64,000 bases of DNA, taken from the NCBI RefSeq assembly GCF_004339575.1, contig NZ_SMFV01000004.1:147446-211445 (forward strand). Direction: 5' to 3'. A program made the translations under genes and the position numbers. Source of the stretch: Phorcysia thermohydrogeniphila (lineage in GTDB: Bacteria > Aquificota > Aquificia > Desulfurobacteriales > Desulfurobacteriaceae). Shown here piece after piece: positions 46,201 through 54,047 of this stretch. The notes beneath the pieces are model-generated. The model saw only the letters and a list, made by a program, of their open reading frames with translations, did not search any database and was not told where the DNA came from. Within the stretch, counting starts at the first letter, position 1. Every line of letters starts with the position of its first letter.

Positions 46201-47280
46201 TTCCTCGTTAGAAAAGGCTACTGAGTAAAAACCTCCCTTGAAAACCTCAAAAGACGCTCCAGCTACAGGCTCTCCGCTTTCGTTCTCTGTAAAGAAACAG
46301 ACGGTTACCTCACTTTCCTTTAAGGGATAAGCAACAGCGTAAAAGGTTACACCCTCACCCTGCTTTCCGCACAGCTTCACCCAGTAAGAGGAACCATCCT
46401 GAAGGGAGGAACAGTCAACCGCTCCCCCAGAAGAGTCCACAATGTCACCGTTCCCAAGGTATCTCCACTTGCCGGTCTCCGAAGAAAAGTAGTAAACCGG
46501 CACTTGACAGCCACTTTTTGGGTCAACATCTCCGTTCTTCCGTATCTCTTCTATAGCTTTTGGAGAAAGTTTTTGTCTTATGGTGTAAGGACAGGTAAAC
46601 TCGTCTGCAAATTCTACGACCTCGCCCCTTTGATTTTTTAGCTCTAAGGAGAGGAGACTTAAAACTTCTAAAGGTCTTCCGTCAATTTCAAGTTTTCCGG
46701 GAGCTTGGGGGAGCTCCCCTTCTAAGTTGTAATTTTTGTAGAAAACGTTAAGGAGGGTAGTATCCTCCTCAATGGCCAGCGGTGAAAAGTCAACTTTTAC
46801 TTCTGAGTTACCAACTTCAAGCCCCCTAAGACTCCTCAAGACCGGCTGAACTTCTACAGAGACCGGCAGGAGTTCAACGTTAACGTTTAGCTCAGAATTG
46901 GGGGAGAGCTCCAAAACCTTGTAGTAAGGAGCGTAACCTTCCTTTTCAACTATAAGCTCTGCTAAAGCTCCCTGTTCTGGTATTTCTATACTCTTTATGA
47001 AAAACTCCCCGTTTAGGGTTGCAGAAAGGTATATCTTGTCCTCAGAGTGCTTACCTTCAAACACGCCGTTCCTGTTAAAGTCAACAATTAGCTTAACTCT
47101 CGCCGCAGATACTTTCTCTTCCTCTCCCCTGTTAAGTGCCTTTACACTCCCAGCTAAGTCGGTCGTTACTGTTGGAACTTCTTGTGGAGGGGGAGGAGTT
47201 TCTTCTTCTTTTATAGAAGCTCCGCAGGAAAAGGCAAAAAATAGGAGAAAAACTGGAAAAGCTTTCCACCAACGTTTCAT
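43237..47280 (-). CDS. giant multidomain lipoprotein with PKD-like and EF-hand motifs
   Basis: The 1347 residues begin with a lipoprotein signal (FLLFFAFSCGAS, Cys19). A transthyretin-like beta domain (~35-135), carboxypeptidase-regulatory-like domains (~330-365, ~435-490) and three Ig/PKD/cadherin-like domains (~505-900), each with a YDPDGD or LDPDGD motif, follow in order. Two EF-hand/dockerin-like calcium loops lie at ~1000-1030 (DENLDGFVDEEE and DQDKDGKVSYKE), then a beta-rich C-terminus with paired Cys. It is probably outer-membrane-anchored and stabilised by calcium. It is downstream of two pseudopilin genes on the same strand, 50 bases from the second, so it may be assembled with or exported by that machinery. 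Confidence 0.8.
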   Translation of the reverse strand: MKRWWKAFPVFLLFFAFSCGASIKEEETPPPPQEVPTVTTDLAGSVKALNRGEEEKVSAARVKLIVDFNRNGVFEGKHSEDKIYLSATLNGEFFIKSIEIPEQGALAELIVEKEGYAPYYKVLELSPNSELNVNVELLPVSVEVQPVLRSLRGLEVGNSEVKVDFSPLAIEEDTTLLNVFYKNYNLEGELPQAPGKLEIDGRPLEVLSLLSLELKNQRGEVVEFADEFTCPYTIRQKLSPKAIEEIRKNGDVDPKSGCQVPVYYFSSETGKWRYLGNGDIVDSSGGAVDCSSLQDGSSYWVKLCGKQGEGVTFYAVAYPLKESEVTVCFFTENESGEPVAGASFEVFKGGFYSVAFSNEEGIARLQVPFTKRPSNCSSLGEEATSEGITFRYFEPSSLSMPVSLDLSALPSGSLSGCSCLFRVKVPSSTVDAIVVARDSSGYPVKEAEVCLKERNFGFYECRKTDENGMATFKVVPEKVYTAFGVGLSSVTKEVTPLDRFFSLTLTNTPPKVEMTVYPKEVKAGSNLYILLYAYDPDGDEIRLKDFMCGDKRARVIEGEDFEGALFVTAYCTPTEPGSYKVSANVGDAFEMFKVEEEFNVVSGSSPPVINGYNFLDSDGKVVSRDSLKVGNIYKLVFYAYDPDGDPISYRSANPYCSFEVNEKGVATCSFPSSGDYELSFVIDDRNGNSVEERINVHVSDGETLQIVSLNLEPDIFQSGDTLRVRALVYAPQLERVYATLLEGERVLIPSQDCGKTAEGYFECLLEGALNFGEGEHLLTVKVEGGSSVTSGTVSLFAGISNLPPKFLLPLPPRLELEAGVPFKFKVRALDPDGDKLSYTWLINGEKVFSGDNDFYYTFDSSGVYKVGVVVSDGKDVIYSSSEVTVVNLDAGRQMVVHLGAEGIYATLYSDDYSYVDTKVSGEFGAVYFGKLPTSGLNLAVTIPPEVIVPKGVAFEYLVATVAKEKCPAGECEDVLDKAFSWIASRRIPKDELGSWRLKITDENLDGFVDEEEVYRSFGRLYDQDKDGKVSYKELTGKVRVKTFVLRNVEGKQYFLNDFVDSFWKEMMPVSLGGFRRVQVVVENTPSEASLKVIGAEGSCVSEGEKVLCDLSVPLQDNGFFSFILFDESSKKAYTVRDLDTSSFILDYGEFVPPKSFGVVGLDAGEKVEVFASYSENVYSLLSTEVDGTYQVSQHRLGSGYFANFSLTRPKEDGVKVEMVNNYFLGDSLPDYLKVEQLRGELLEVDISYHPNDREAVLEGVDISSVNAFSASETCTFGDYSFELSMEGELEGASFPLPQMEKVVPPAVYSYISEACNNVNSSHYVELTVKKSEKDGFESALYLKKVLQ

Positions 47281-47330
47281 AAAGACCCTCCCTTGAGAAG
47301 CCGCTTTAGTTTTAGAAATTATAGAACATT

Positions 47331-47858
47331 CTACCTTTGGCTTCTGGGTTTAAACACAATTGGTAACTCTTCCCCATCCTGTAGTTTGAACACAAACTTG
47401 ATTAATCTACCCCCACCTCCTTTATTCCACTCTCCACCGTAGGAGGAAAAAACTTCCATAGACGAAATTCCAGAAATAAGAGGGACTTCTACTCCTTCCT
47501 CTGAGAGGGAATTGAGGCGGAGCTCCTCCCTAAACAGGTAGCCCTTATAGAGCCTATACCTTACCCTACATACCCCTCTAAAGAAAAAACAGCTCTTCGT
47601 ATAGAACTCCACCTCCGTTTTTCCGTCGGATTTCTCTAAAACGCTCAACCTCCCGTAACGGCTATCTATGGACTCAACGTCCCTTAAAAGTACGTAGTAG
47701 AGGGGAGGAACTAATGACTGGAGCTTATTGTTCTCCTTAGAGAACTCTCCAGACTTTTCAATTGAATTGAAGAACCCGTATGCTACCGTAAGAACAAAGG
47801 CGGCAAGCCCAACCGCCATGAGCATCTCAACGAGGGTAAAACCCCTACCGAACCTCAT
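47331..47858 (-). CDS. PulJ/GspJ-like pseudopilin
   Basis: A 175-residue type II secretion/type IV pilus minor pilin. The class III leader is MRFGRGFTLVEMLMAVGLAA: prepilin peptidase would cut after Gly6, leaving N-methyl-Phe7 and the conserved Glu11. The first helix is hydrophobic to ~30; the rest is a beta-rich head containing two Cys (SCFFFRGVC). It overlaps the previous pseudopilin gene by 14 bases. Confidence 0.85.
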   Translation of the reverse strand: MRFGRGFTLVEMLMAVGLAAFVLTVAYGFFNSIEKSGEFSKENNKLQSLVPPLYYVLLRDVESIDSRYGRLSVLEKSDGKTEVEFYTKSCFFFRGVCRVRYRLYKGYLFREELRLNSLSEEGVEVPLISGISSMEVFSSYGGEWNKGGGGRLIKFVFKLQDGEELPIVFKPRSQR

Positions 47859-48171
47859 AGATTTCCACCAGCTTTCCCGTTTCTGGCGTTCCGGCCTCCA
47901 CTTTAAGAACCCTAAATCCCATCAAATCCTCAAAGTCCTGATTAACAGTTATGGAGTAGTTCAGCACGTTTACTTCCCTGTTGTTATAGCTTTTTCTCAT
48001 GTATAGAATTTCATTAACAGCGTTATTGGCCGCAAGTGTGGAAAGAGTCGTCTTTAGCAGAACATCTGTAGTTTCTACTATCCTCCCTGAAAGTACGAGG
48101 AACGCCCCAAAGGCCATTCCCACTATGGCTACAGCTATAAGAACCTCAAGTAGAGTAAAAGCCTTTCTCAT
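47845..48171 (-). CDS. PulI/GspI-like pseudopilin
   Basis: A 108-residue minor pilin with leader MRKAFTLLEVLIAVAIVGMA: cleavage after Ala4 (in place of the usual Gly) before Phe5, with Glu9 in place. Small head domain. It is the first gene of the - strand unit with the GspJ-like gene and the 1347-residue lipoprotein. The order I, J, large protein is like gspI-J-K, but the third gene here is no GspK. Confidence 0.82.
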   Translation of the reverse strand: MRKAFTLLEVLIAVAIVGMAFGAFLVLSGRIVETTDVLLKTTLSTLAANNAVNEILYMRKSYNNREVNVLNYSITVNQDFEDLMGFRVLKVEAGTPETGKLVEIYEVR

Positions 48172-48271
48172 CTCAAGCTCTCCCTTAAGTTGAAATCATA
48201 ACAGACCCTAAGGATTTGTTAAGATTTTGCAAAAGCTCCGCTCCACGAGAAACCTCAGGAGGAGGAAAAAA

Positions 48272-49006
48272 ATGAAAAAAAGGATAAGGCTCGGCGTTAA
48301 CATAGACCACGTTGCAACTGTCAGAAATGCAAGGAGAACCTTTGAACCAGACCCAGTCCACGCAGCAGTTATCGCCGACCTTGCCGGCGCAGACCAGATT
48401 ACCCTCCACGTGAGGGAGGACAGGCGTCACGTCAACGAGAGGGATCTTAAACTCATAAAAGAAGTCATCCATTCCCGAGTTAACCTTGAAATGGCCGTAA
48501 CCGAGGAGATGATAAACATAGCCCTTGAAGTTAAGCCCCATCAGGTAACCTTAGTGCCTGAGAGAAGGGAAGAGATAACGACAGAAGGCGGCCTTGACGT
48601 AGTCGGTCAGAAGGAGAAGATAAGGGAAGCCGTAAAAAGGCTTAAAGAAGCAGGAATAGTTGTCAACCTTTTCATAGACCCCGAGGAAGAGCAGCTAAAG
48701 GCTGCCGCAGAGGTTGGAGCTGACGCTGTAGAGCTCCACACAGGCCGCTACGCCGAAGCCTTCGCCGAGAAAAACGAAAAATTAGTAGAGGAAGAGCTTG
48801 AAAGGCTAAGGAAAGCTGCAAAGCTTGGTAAAGAGCTTGGTCTAAAGGTTTACGCCGGACACGGACTTACCTATAAGAACGTAAAGCCCATAGCCGAAAT
48901 TCCTGAAATAGAGGAACTAAACATCGGTCACTCAATAGTCGCAAACGCAATCTTAAAAGGAATGAAAGAGGCCGTTCAGGAGATGATAAGGCTCATAAAC
49001 TCTTAA
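48272..49006 (+). CDS. pdxJ: pyridoxine 5'-phosphate synthase
   Basis: Condenses 3-amino-2-oxopropyl phosphate with deoxyxylulose phosphate to make vitamin B6. About 244 residues from the ATG at 48272, behind AGGAGGAGG; the open frame upstream to 48227 is not coding-like. [34 protein letters not shown] and ELHTGRYA are family motifs. acpS follows 10 bases later, a pairing common in bacteria. Confidence 0.96.
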   Translation: MKKRIRLGVNIDHVATVRNARRTFEPDPVHAAVIADLAGADQITLHVREDRRHVNERDLKLIKEVIHSRVNLEMAVTEEMINIALEVKPHQVTLVPERREEITTEGGLDVVGQKEKIREAVKRLKEAGIVVNLFIDPEEEQLKAAAEVGADAVELHTGRYAEAFAEKNEKLVEEELERLRKAAKLGKELGLKVYAGHGLTYKNVKPIAEIPEIEELNIGHSIVANAILKGMKEAVQEMIRLINS

Positions 49007-49016
49007 GGAGCTCCCC

Positions 49017-49373
49017 TTGCTTGTTTCCTGTGGAGTAGACATCGTATCGGTTAAGAGAGTAGAACGCCTCTTAGATAAATACGGTGAACGCTTTATAAGG
49101 AAGGTCTTCCCCGAAGGGATTGACTACTGTTTCAAAAAAAGAAAAGGAGAGCTTGCGGGCTGCATAGCAGCCCGCTTCGCCCTTAAGGAAGCTGTTATTA
49201 AAGCTTTTGCTTCCATCGGAAAAAGGATTTCTTTTAAGGACATCGTAATCTGCGGAGGAGGAAGTCATTTAACTTTGAAAGTAAAAAACTTTGAAGACCT
49301 AAAACTTTTAACCAGCATTTCCCACGAAAAAGAGTACGCCGTAGCTATAGTTAACGTATTGCAAAAGAATTAA
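49017..49373 (+). CDS. acpS: holo-[acyl-carrier-protein] synthase
   Basis: Transfers phosphopantetheine from CoA to ACP. The 118 residues have CGVDIVSVKRVERL with the Mg-binding Asp, and AARFALKEAVIKAF with the catalytic Glu/Lys. TTG start; AAGGAG lies six bases before it. Paired with pdxJ. Confidence 0.95.
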   Translation: MLVSCGVDIVSVKRVERLLDKYGERFIRKVFPEGIDYCFKKRKGELAGCIAARFALKEAVIKAFASIGKRISFKDIVICGGGSHLTLKVKNFEDLKLLTSISHEKEYAVAIVNVLQKN

Positions 49374-49416
49374 AACTCCCTTAAAATTACCCAAAAAGGT
49401 GAGGGGATTACTTGAG

Positions 49417-50160
49417 ATGAAAAGGTGGAAATCGCTCTTTTTAATCGTTTTTCTTTTAAGTTCATTGACATCATGCGGAGACAATAAAGAGGAAAAGAAC
49501 AAAGAAAGTCCTATATACTCCCAGATTCAAGAGTTAACCAATGCAGGAATACTTCCAGAACTTGATACCTCTGAGGACGTAAAAGGAAAAGAAATAGACG
49601 GAATTCGCGAGGACGTGTTTAAAGAAGTTGAAAAAAGGTACAAAGAGGAACTGAAAGATAAAGAAGAGCTCTACCGGGCTTTACTACTTGGAGCTTGGAC
49701 AGCCCAGAGGATTTTTGATATAGATCCTACAGTCAGAGAACAGGCGGTTAAATATAGCATCCTCATAGAACTTGAAGTTTCCTGCGTTGGTGACGCTTAC
49801 GATTCCTACATGATTCCTTACTTAGAAAACAAGTACGGCAGGAGTTTTCCAGAAGTTCTTGACATTAAAGAGGCAGACGAAGAGTACGCAGAAGGTTTAC
49901 TAAGGGTTTACGACATTGAAAGGTACATAAGAGCAATAACCTATAACACAGTAGAAAGGGCTAAATACTACCACCGCCTAAACCTCTCCTTAGATGGAAC
50001 GGTCTCTTCCAACATAGGAAGTAGAGTACACAACTTAGGTTTCTCTTCCTGCGACCTACTGAAAGAAATGAAAAAGGAGTGGGAAAACGGAAAGAACATA
50101 CTGGAAATAGACATTGATGAACTGTTAAACAGGATGGTAGAGAGGAGGAAGGAAAGTTGA
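49417..50160 (+). CDS. lipoprotein of unknown function
   Basis: The ~247 residues start with a lipoprotein signal (FLLSSLTSCGDN). The mature protein is helical, acidic and lysine-rich, with two later cysteines (EVSCVGDA and SSCDLL). The ATG at 49417 is preferred to an in-frame GTG six codons earlier, though neither has an ideal ribosome site. The stop overlaps the start of the secreted hydrolase gene, so the pair is coupled and may form a complex. No family recognised. Confidence 0.65.
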   Translation: MKRWKSLFLIVFLLSSLTSCGDNKEEKNKESPIYSQIQELTNAGILPELDTSEDVKGKEIDGIREDVFKEVEKRYKEELKDKEELYRALLLGAWTAQRIFDIDPTVREQAVKYSILIELEVSCVGDAYDSYMIPYLENKYGRSFPEVLDIKEADEEYAEGLLRVYDIERYIRAITYNTVERAKYYHRLNLSLDGTVSSNIGSRVHNLGFSSCDLLKEMKKEWENGKNILEIDIDELLNRMVERRKES

Positions 50161-51611
50161 AGGGGCTACTCCATCTCCTGATACTGGTCTTTACGTTTTT
50201 CTCCTCTGCTGTTTACGCAGAAAACACCCCTCCTTCGTGGTGCTACGATAGGAAAGTGGTTATTGCTTACGTTAATGGAATGCAAGTTGGAAGGGTAGAG
50301 GCAGAGCAAAGTTTAGAATTCCTGAATAGATACGTAATTAGAAAAGCTTATTCCCGTCTAAGGAATTTCTTGTCCGAAAATTTCTTTGCCGAGTATGAGG
50401 TAGCTCTCCTATACAACTACCACGTCGGAAAAATAGACGACATTGTAGAAGCTTACATCCAGTTGGTCCAAGAAAAGGGAATGTCTTTTGAAGAAGCAAG
50501 GGAAACGGTACACCTCTGGATAATGGCTTTCCAAGGGATTCTCCAAGATTTCAGCAACAATGCTATAGTCAGCTTCTACTTAGAACTCTTTTCCAGCTAC
50601 CTGAAAAAAAGGGCGGACGAACTTCTAACTCAAAACTTAAACACTTTAATAAGAAATTACCAAGAACACAGAGAAGTTTTACAAGATTGGCTAAACAAAG
50701 GATACCCAATACTTCTCATTCCCCACTCCCAAGGGAATTTCTTCGTTAACGCCTACGCTCAGAACAACTGGCTAACGCCAACAGACCCTAATGCTCCTCC
50801 TCCTGTCGTCAAAGTCCTACACTTGGCAACTCCAGCGACAAAAACGGCCTTTGAAAACCCCTCCGAATCTCCCTACTATACGCTTGAAGAAGATTTAGTC
50901 ATAGCAAAACTGGTGAGCGCTGCTGCCGAACACCTTCTAAATATATCTATACTGCCACCTAACACAAAGCTTGCATGCGGAAACACTCTTGAATGCATAT
51001 ACAAGTTAAAAGACTTTACTCTCCACAGCTTCACAAAAACTTACTTAAATCCTAAGTATCCTGCCTCCCTTTCAATGAGGAACCTCGTACTTAACACTGT
51101 GGTTTCTTTCACTCAAACCCAAATTGAAAAGTGGTACGAAAACCTTATAGGGAACGTTGACGCAGAGTTCTACGAATTTGAGAAGCTATCCCTTAACAAC
51201 CGTTGTCCTATCTGTGGAATTGACCCGACGTCCATAACTGACCGTCAAATAGATCCCCCGCGGGTAGAAAACCTTGACTGCTCTTCACAAACTTCAATTA
51301 CAGCATCTGGAGGATACCAAGTAACAACCATCATCGTGGACGTTTCCAAAGTTGGAAACAACCGAACCCTCAACTTCTACTTTGAACCCTACTACGTGCC
51401 CGATAGTATCTGTATAAGCCACCCTCCGGGTAATGAAATATACAAAAGGATAAGGATAGGCAGGAATGAGGGAACTCCCGACCTACCCGTAATTGATAAC
51501 TTTGTGGTAAACAGCTTTTTCGGTAAAGACCCATTAAAGAGCAAGGTTGTTATAATCATTGTTGGTGAAGAACCAAGTACAGCATGGGACTTTGAACTCT
51601 CCTGTAATTAG
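50157..51611 (+). CDS. secreted alpha/beta serine hydrolase with GHSQG-like elbow
   Basis: The 484 residues begin with a signal peptide (cut near YAEN). A helical insert (~60-170) precedes ILLIPHSQGNFFVNAYA, a nucleophile elbow with the catalytic Ser in HSQGN, then VLHLATPATK. DFTLHSFTKTYL is a good candidate for the catalytic His. CPICGI and other cysteines lie in the C-terminal ~150 residues, a beta-rich domain after the hydrolase. It is likely a periplasmic or surface lipase/esterase. TTG start behind GGAGGAAGG. Coupled to the lipoprotein gene upstream; its end overlaps the hemerythrin gene by 4 bases. Confidence 0.7.
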   Translation: MKGLLHLLILVFTFFSSAVYAENTPPSWCYDRKVVIAYVNGMQVGRVEAEQSLEFLNRYVIRKAYSRLRNFLSENFFAEYEVALLYNYHVGKIDDIVEAYIQLVQEKGMSFEEARETVHLWIMAFQGILQDFSNNAIVSFYLELFSSYLKKRADELLTQNLNTLIRNYQEHREVLQDWLNKGYPILLIPHSQGNFFVNAYAQNNWLTPTDPNAPPPVVKVLHLATPATKTAFENPSESPYYTLEEDLVIAKLVSAAAEHLLNISILPPNTKLACGNTLECIYKLKDFTLHSFTKTYLNPKYPASLSMRNLVLNTVVSFTQTQIEKWYENLIGNVDAEFYEFEKLSLNNRCPICGIDPTSITDRQIDPPRVENLDCSSQTSITASGGYQVTTIIVDVSKVGNNRTLNFYFEPYYVPDSICISHPPGNEIYKRIRIGRNEGTPDLPVIDNFVVNSFFGKDPLKSKVVIIIVGEEPSTAWDFELSCN

Positions 51612-52036
51612 ACGGTAACCTTCCTGAGCCCAGAAAGTGCTTGTGAAAGCCACTGGGCAGTTACTGTGTCCATCGTCAGGATGTGGTCTTTTATCCATGG
51701 TTTAAAGACCTTTTCAAAGTAACGTTTTAGAACTCCAACATCCTTCGTCTCTTCCCACCTTCTCTTCACTTCCTCAATTTCTCTAAGAACCCTCTTATGT
51801 TCCTCAGAGTGGCAGTGGTAGGCAAAGAAAGCCGTTTTCCTCATCAAGTCTTCCTCATAGGCAAAGTGCTGTCTGATGTCCTCCACGAACGCATCAAACA
51901 GAGCGGAAATCTCCTCAGTGTCTCTACCTTCTGAGATTGCCTCATAGAGTCGGTTCAGTATCTCCAGCTCCCTTCTATGAACATCATTCATTCCTGAGTA
52001 AGCAACTAAAGGCAGTTTCTCTAAGGGTATAAGCAT
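51608..52036 (-). CDS. bacteriohemerythrin-like protein
   Basis: A 142-residue four-helix bundle that binds O2 or NO at a di-iron site. Ligands are visible in MNDVHRREL, RQHFAYEEDLM, HCHSEEHKR and DHILTMD, matching the His/Glu/Asp set of hemerythrins. Cytoplasmic. AAGGAGAGAG lies before the ATG. A sensor or O2 scavenger role is plausible in an anaerobe; the sequence does not distinguish these. Confidence 0.88.
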   Translation of the reverse strand: MLIPLEKLPLVAYSGMNDVHRRELEILNRLYEAISEGRDTEEISALFDAFVEDIRQHFAYEEDLMRKTAFFAYHCHSEEHKRVLREIEEVKRRWEETKDVGVLKRYFEKVFKPWIKDHILTMDTVTAQWLSQALSGLRKVTV

Positions 52037-52054
52037 CTCTCTCTCCTTTTAAAT

Positions 52055-52072
52055 GGTTCCTACTCTGGAACC
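52055..52072. other. inverted repeat upstream of the hemerythrin gene
   Basis: GGTTCC, 6-base loop, GGAACC, followed on the - strand by ATTTAAAAGGAG, the hemerythrin ribosome site. It could be a weak terminator of the spoVG unit or a leader hairpin/operator. Confidence 0.4.
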
Positions 52073-52106
52073 TAATGCTTACCTGAGGAAGTGGAAATGA
52101 GATAGG

Positions 52107-52430
52107 TCAAAGTTCTCTCTCGTACTTCTCCATAATCCGCTTATACTCGTCTAAAATCTTCCGCCTGATGTGGAGGTAGAGATCCCTGTTTAAAGGGTTC
52201 ACGATGGGAACGAACTCCCCCGTTCTTGTTTTCTTTAAGGGCATCTGTATAAAGTAGCCGTTGTTGGAGTAAAGAATTTTTATGTCTTTTATTTCTAAAA
52301 CGTCGTTAATCTTTATCGTAGCAACGGCCTTAACGTTTCCTCCGATTCCAGTTGTATCAAAGGGATAGATTTTTACATCCGTTACCTCTATGTTCATTAC
52401 GGGAAGTCTCTCAAGCTCCTTCCTCCTCAT
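52107..52430 (-). CDS. spoVG: SpoVG-family RNA/DNA-binding regulator
   Basis: The ~107 residues contain the SpoVG fold: EVTDVKIYPF, GNVKAVATIKINDVLEIKDIKI, NGYFIQMPLKK and FVPIVNPLN. SpoVG binds nucleic acid and regulates gene expression in Firmicutes and spirochetes; it is also found scattered in Gram-negative thermophiles. Its start overlaps the upstream gene by 4 bases, so they are co-translated. The first 11 residues before MNIEV are an extension relative to the usual start. Confidence 0.88.
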   Translation of the reverse strand: MRRKELERLPVMNIEVTDVKIYPFDTTGIGGNVKAVATIKINDVLEIKDIKILYSNNGYFIQMPLKKTRTGEFVPIVNPLNRDLYLHIRRKILDEYKRIMEKYEREL

Positions 52431-52864
52431 CTTATAGAAATTCCTCCAACAATTGAGTCAAAGATTTTGCTCCCCTGTTCCTTCCAGCGATTCAGCCTCC
52501 TTTCTGAAATTACCTGAACAGGAATGTATACCCCAGTCTCCTCATAAATCTTAAGTGCTACCTCCATAACAGGACGTAAAGCTTTTAACTCATCATGTAC
52601 TAAAACAAAAACTTCAAAACCCTCCTCCCCTATAACTACCTTCACGTCGTTAACCGTTACCCTCCTGAAAACTGTCTCCGAAAACCTATGAAGAGCCTCC
52701 TTCTTCCTCTCTTCTACCTGAAGGCTATCCCACCAAGCTGGTCTCTCTCTCCTTTCTCCTCCCTTAGGGAGGAAAACAACAACTCCTTCAGAACCCTCTG
52801 GAATATCCTTTTCCTCCACAGGAACAAACACGCCGTTTCTAAAGACAACCCTAACAGTTTTCAT
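52427..52864 (-). CDS. DUF104-like (AF2212 antitoxin) N-terminus fused to a nucleotidyltransferase-like tail
   Basis: Residues 1-35 (VRVVFRNGVFVPVEEKDIPE, GSEGVVVFLP) look like the small beta-type AF2212/DUF104 antitoxins. Residues ~65-145 (VVIGEEGFEVFVLVHDE, VALKIYEETGVYIPVQVIS, GSKIFDSIVGGISI) resemble the C-terminal half of MNT-type minimal nucleotidyltransferases, but the catalytic GSxxxG...DxD part is absent. No PIN or HEPN toxin gene lies next to it. The partner instead is spoVG. Function unknown; the fusion may be a regulator derived from toxin-antitoxin parts. Confidence 0.5.
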   Translation of the reverse strand: MKTVRVVFRNGVFVPVEEKDIPEGSEGVVVFLPKGGERRERPAWWDSLQVEERKKEALHRFSETVFRRVTVNDVKVVIGEEGFEVFVLVHDELKALRPVMEVALKIYEETGVYIPVQVISERRLNRWKEQGSKIFDSIVGGISIR

Positions 52865-52923
52865 TTCTCGTTCCCGTTAACATAATTTGAAACTGTAGAG
52901 GAATTTAATGGAAAGGACTGAAA

Positions 52924-53322
52924 ATGGCCAGAGGGATAGAAGGAAGAACCGACTTTCGGAAGCTCTTGAAGCTTGCCCAAAAAGCGGTGAAAAACTCGTA
53001 CTGTCCATACTCAAACTTCCGAGTATCTGCCGTTTTATTCGGCGAAGACGGCACCGTAACGGGAGTTAACGTAGAAAATGCTTCTTACGGTCTAACAGTT
53101 TGCGCCGAGAGGGTCGCTATTTTCAAAGCAGTCTCAGAAGGGAAAAGGAAATTTAGAGGAATTCTTATCTACTCACCAGATGGCATGCCGTACCCATGCG
53201 GTGCCTGCCGTCAAGTGATGACTGAGTTTTTCCCCACAGATTTTGAAATACTCGTTACAAACGGCTCTTCAGAAGAGCGATTTACGCTCAAAGAGCTATT
53301 CCCCTACAACTTTAAGCTATAA
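52924..53322 (+). CDS. cdd: cytidine deaminase
   Basis: Deaminates cytidine/deoxycytidine for pyrimidine salvage. The 132-residue tetrameric type has SYCPYSNFRVSA, NVENASYGLTVCAERVAI (catalytic Glu and zinc Cys) and PCGACRQVM (two zinc Cys). GGAAAGGA lies before the ATG. Confidence 0.95.
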   Translation: MARGIEGRTDFRKLLKLAQKAVKNSYCPYSNFRVSAVLFGEDGTVTGVNVENASYGLTVCAERVAIFKAVSEGKRKFRGILIYSPDGMPYPCGACRQVMTEFFPTDFEILVTNGSSEERFTLKELFPYNFKL

Positions 53323-53355
53323 TTGAGTTCAAACAAAACAGGAAAGGAGCTCCCT

Positions 53356-54027
53356 ATGGTAGTACTTCTCGTTGAGGACGACGAGGACCTCGGAGAACTC
53401 GTTAAGTACAACTTAGAAAAGCACGGGCTTAAAGTTGACTGGGTTCTTGACGGGAAGGAAGCCTTTGAGAAAGTAATGAGGCAACGTTACGACTTCATAA
53501 TCCTTGACCTTATGCTTCCCGGAATGAGTGGCCTTGACTTATGTAAGGAGATAAGGGAGAACTCTCCAAATAGGGAAACGCCGATAATAATGCTCACAGC
53601 TCTCTCTGATGAAGACACGAAGGTAAAAGGCTTCTCCACAGGTGCCGACGACTACGTGACCAAACCTTTTAGCATGAAGGAGCTAATAGCCAGAATAGAG
53701 GCCGTCTTGAGAAGGGTTGGACATATCAAGAAAGACGTAATTGAGTTTAACGGAATAGTTATTGACAGGAAGTCTAAGAGCGTAACTATTGACGGAAACC
53801 CTGTCTATTTAACAAAGACGGAGCTCCAGCTCCTTGAGTTCTTCCTTGAACACCCGGAACAGCTCTTCTCACGGGAGGAGCTCCTTGAAAAGATATGGGG
53901 CACAGAGCACAACGAGACTACCAGAACCGTTGACGTTTACATAAGCAGGCTAAGGAAGAAACTTGGAGAAAAAGGAAAGTACCTCAAGACACTACCGCGA
54001 CTTGGTTATAAGCTGACAAAAAATTAA
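53356..54027 (+). CDS. PhoB/OmpR-family response regulator (orphan)
   Basis: About 223 residues: receiver domain (~1-118) with VEDDED acidic pocket, phospho-accepting Asp in FIILDLMLPG, Thr in IMLTA and Lys in YVTKPF, then a winged-helix DNA-binding domain (~130-222: LTKTELQLLEFF, LLEKIWG, RTVDVYISRLRKKL, GYKL). The ATG at 53356 with AAGGAG is preferred to the TTG at 53323. No histidine kinase is adjacent; a terminator follows directly, so the partner is elsewhere. Confidence 0.92.
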   Translation: MVVLLVEDDEDLGELVKYNLEKHGLKVDWVLDGKEAFEKVMRQRYDFIILDLMLPGMSGLDLCKEIRENSPNRETPIIMLTALSDEDTKVKGFSTGADDYVTKPFSMKELIARIEAVLRRVGHIKKDVIEFNGIVIDRKSKSVTIDGNPVYLTKTELQLLEFFLEHPEQLFSREELLEKIWGTEHNETTRTVDVYISRLRKKLGEKGKYLKTLPRLGYKLTKN

Positions 54028-54028
54028 A

Positions 54029-54047
54029 GAGGGGCCTACTGCCCCTC
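54029..54047. terminator. bidirectional terminator between the response regulator and lon
   Basis: GAGGGGC, loop CTACT, GCCCCTC; on the + strand it is followed by AGTTAGTCTTCTT, which is already lon coding on the other strand. Located between convergent stops. Confidence 0.7.
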
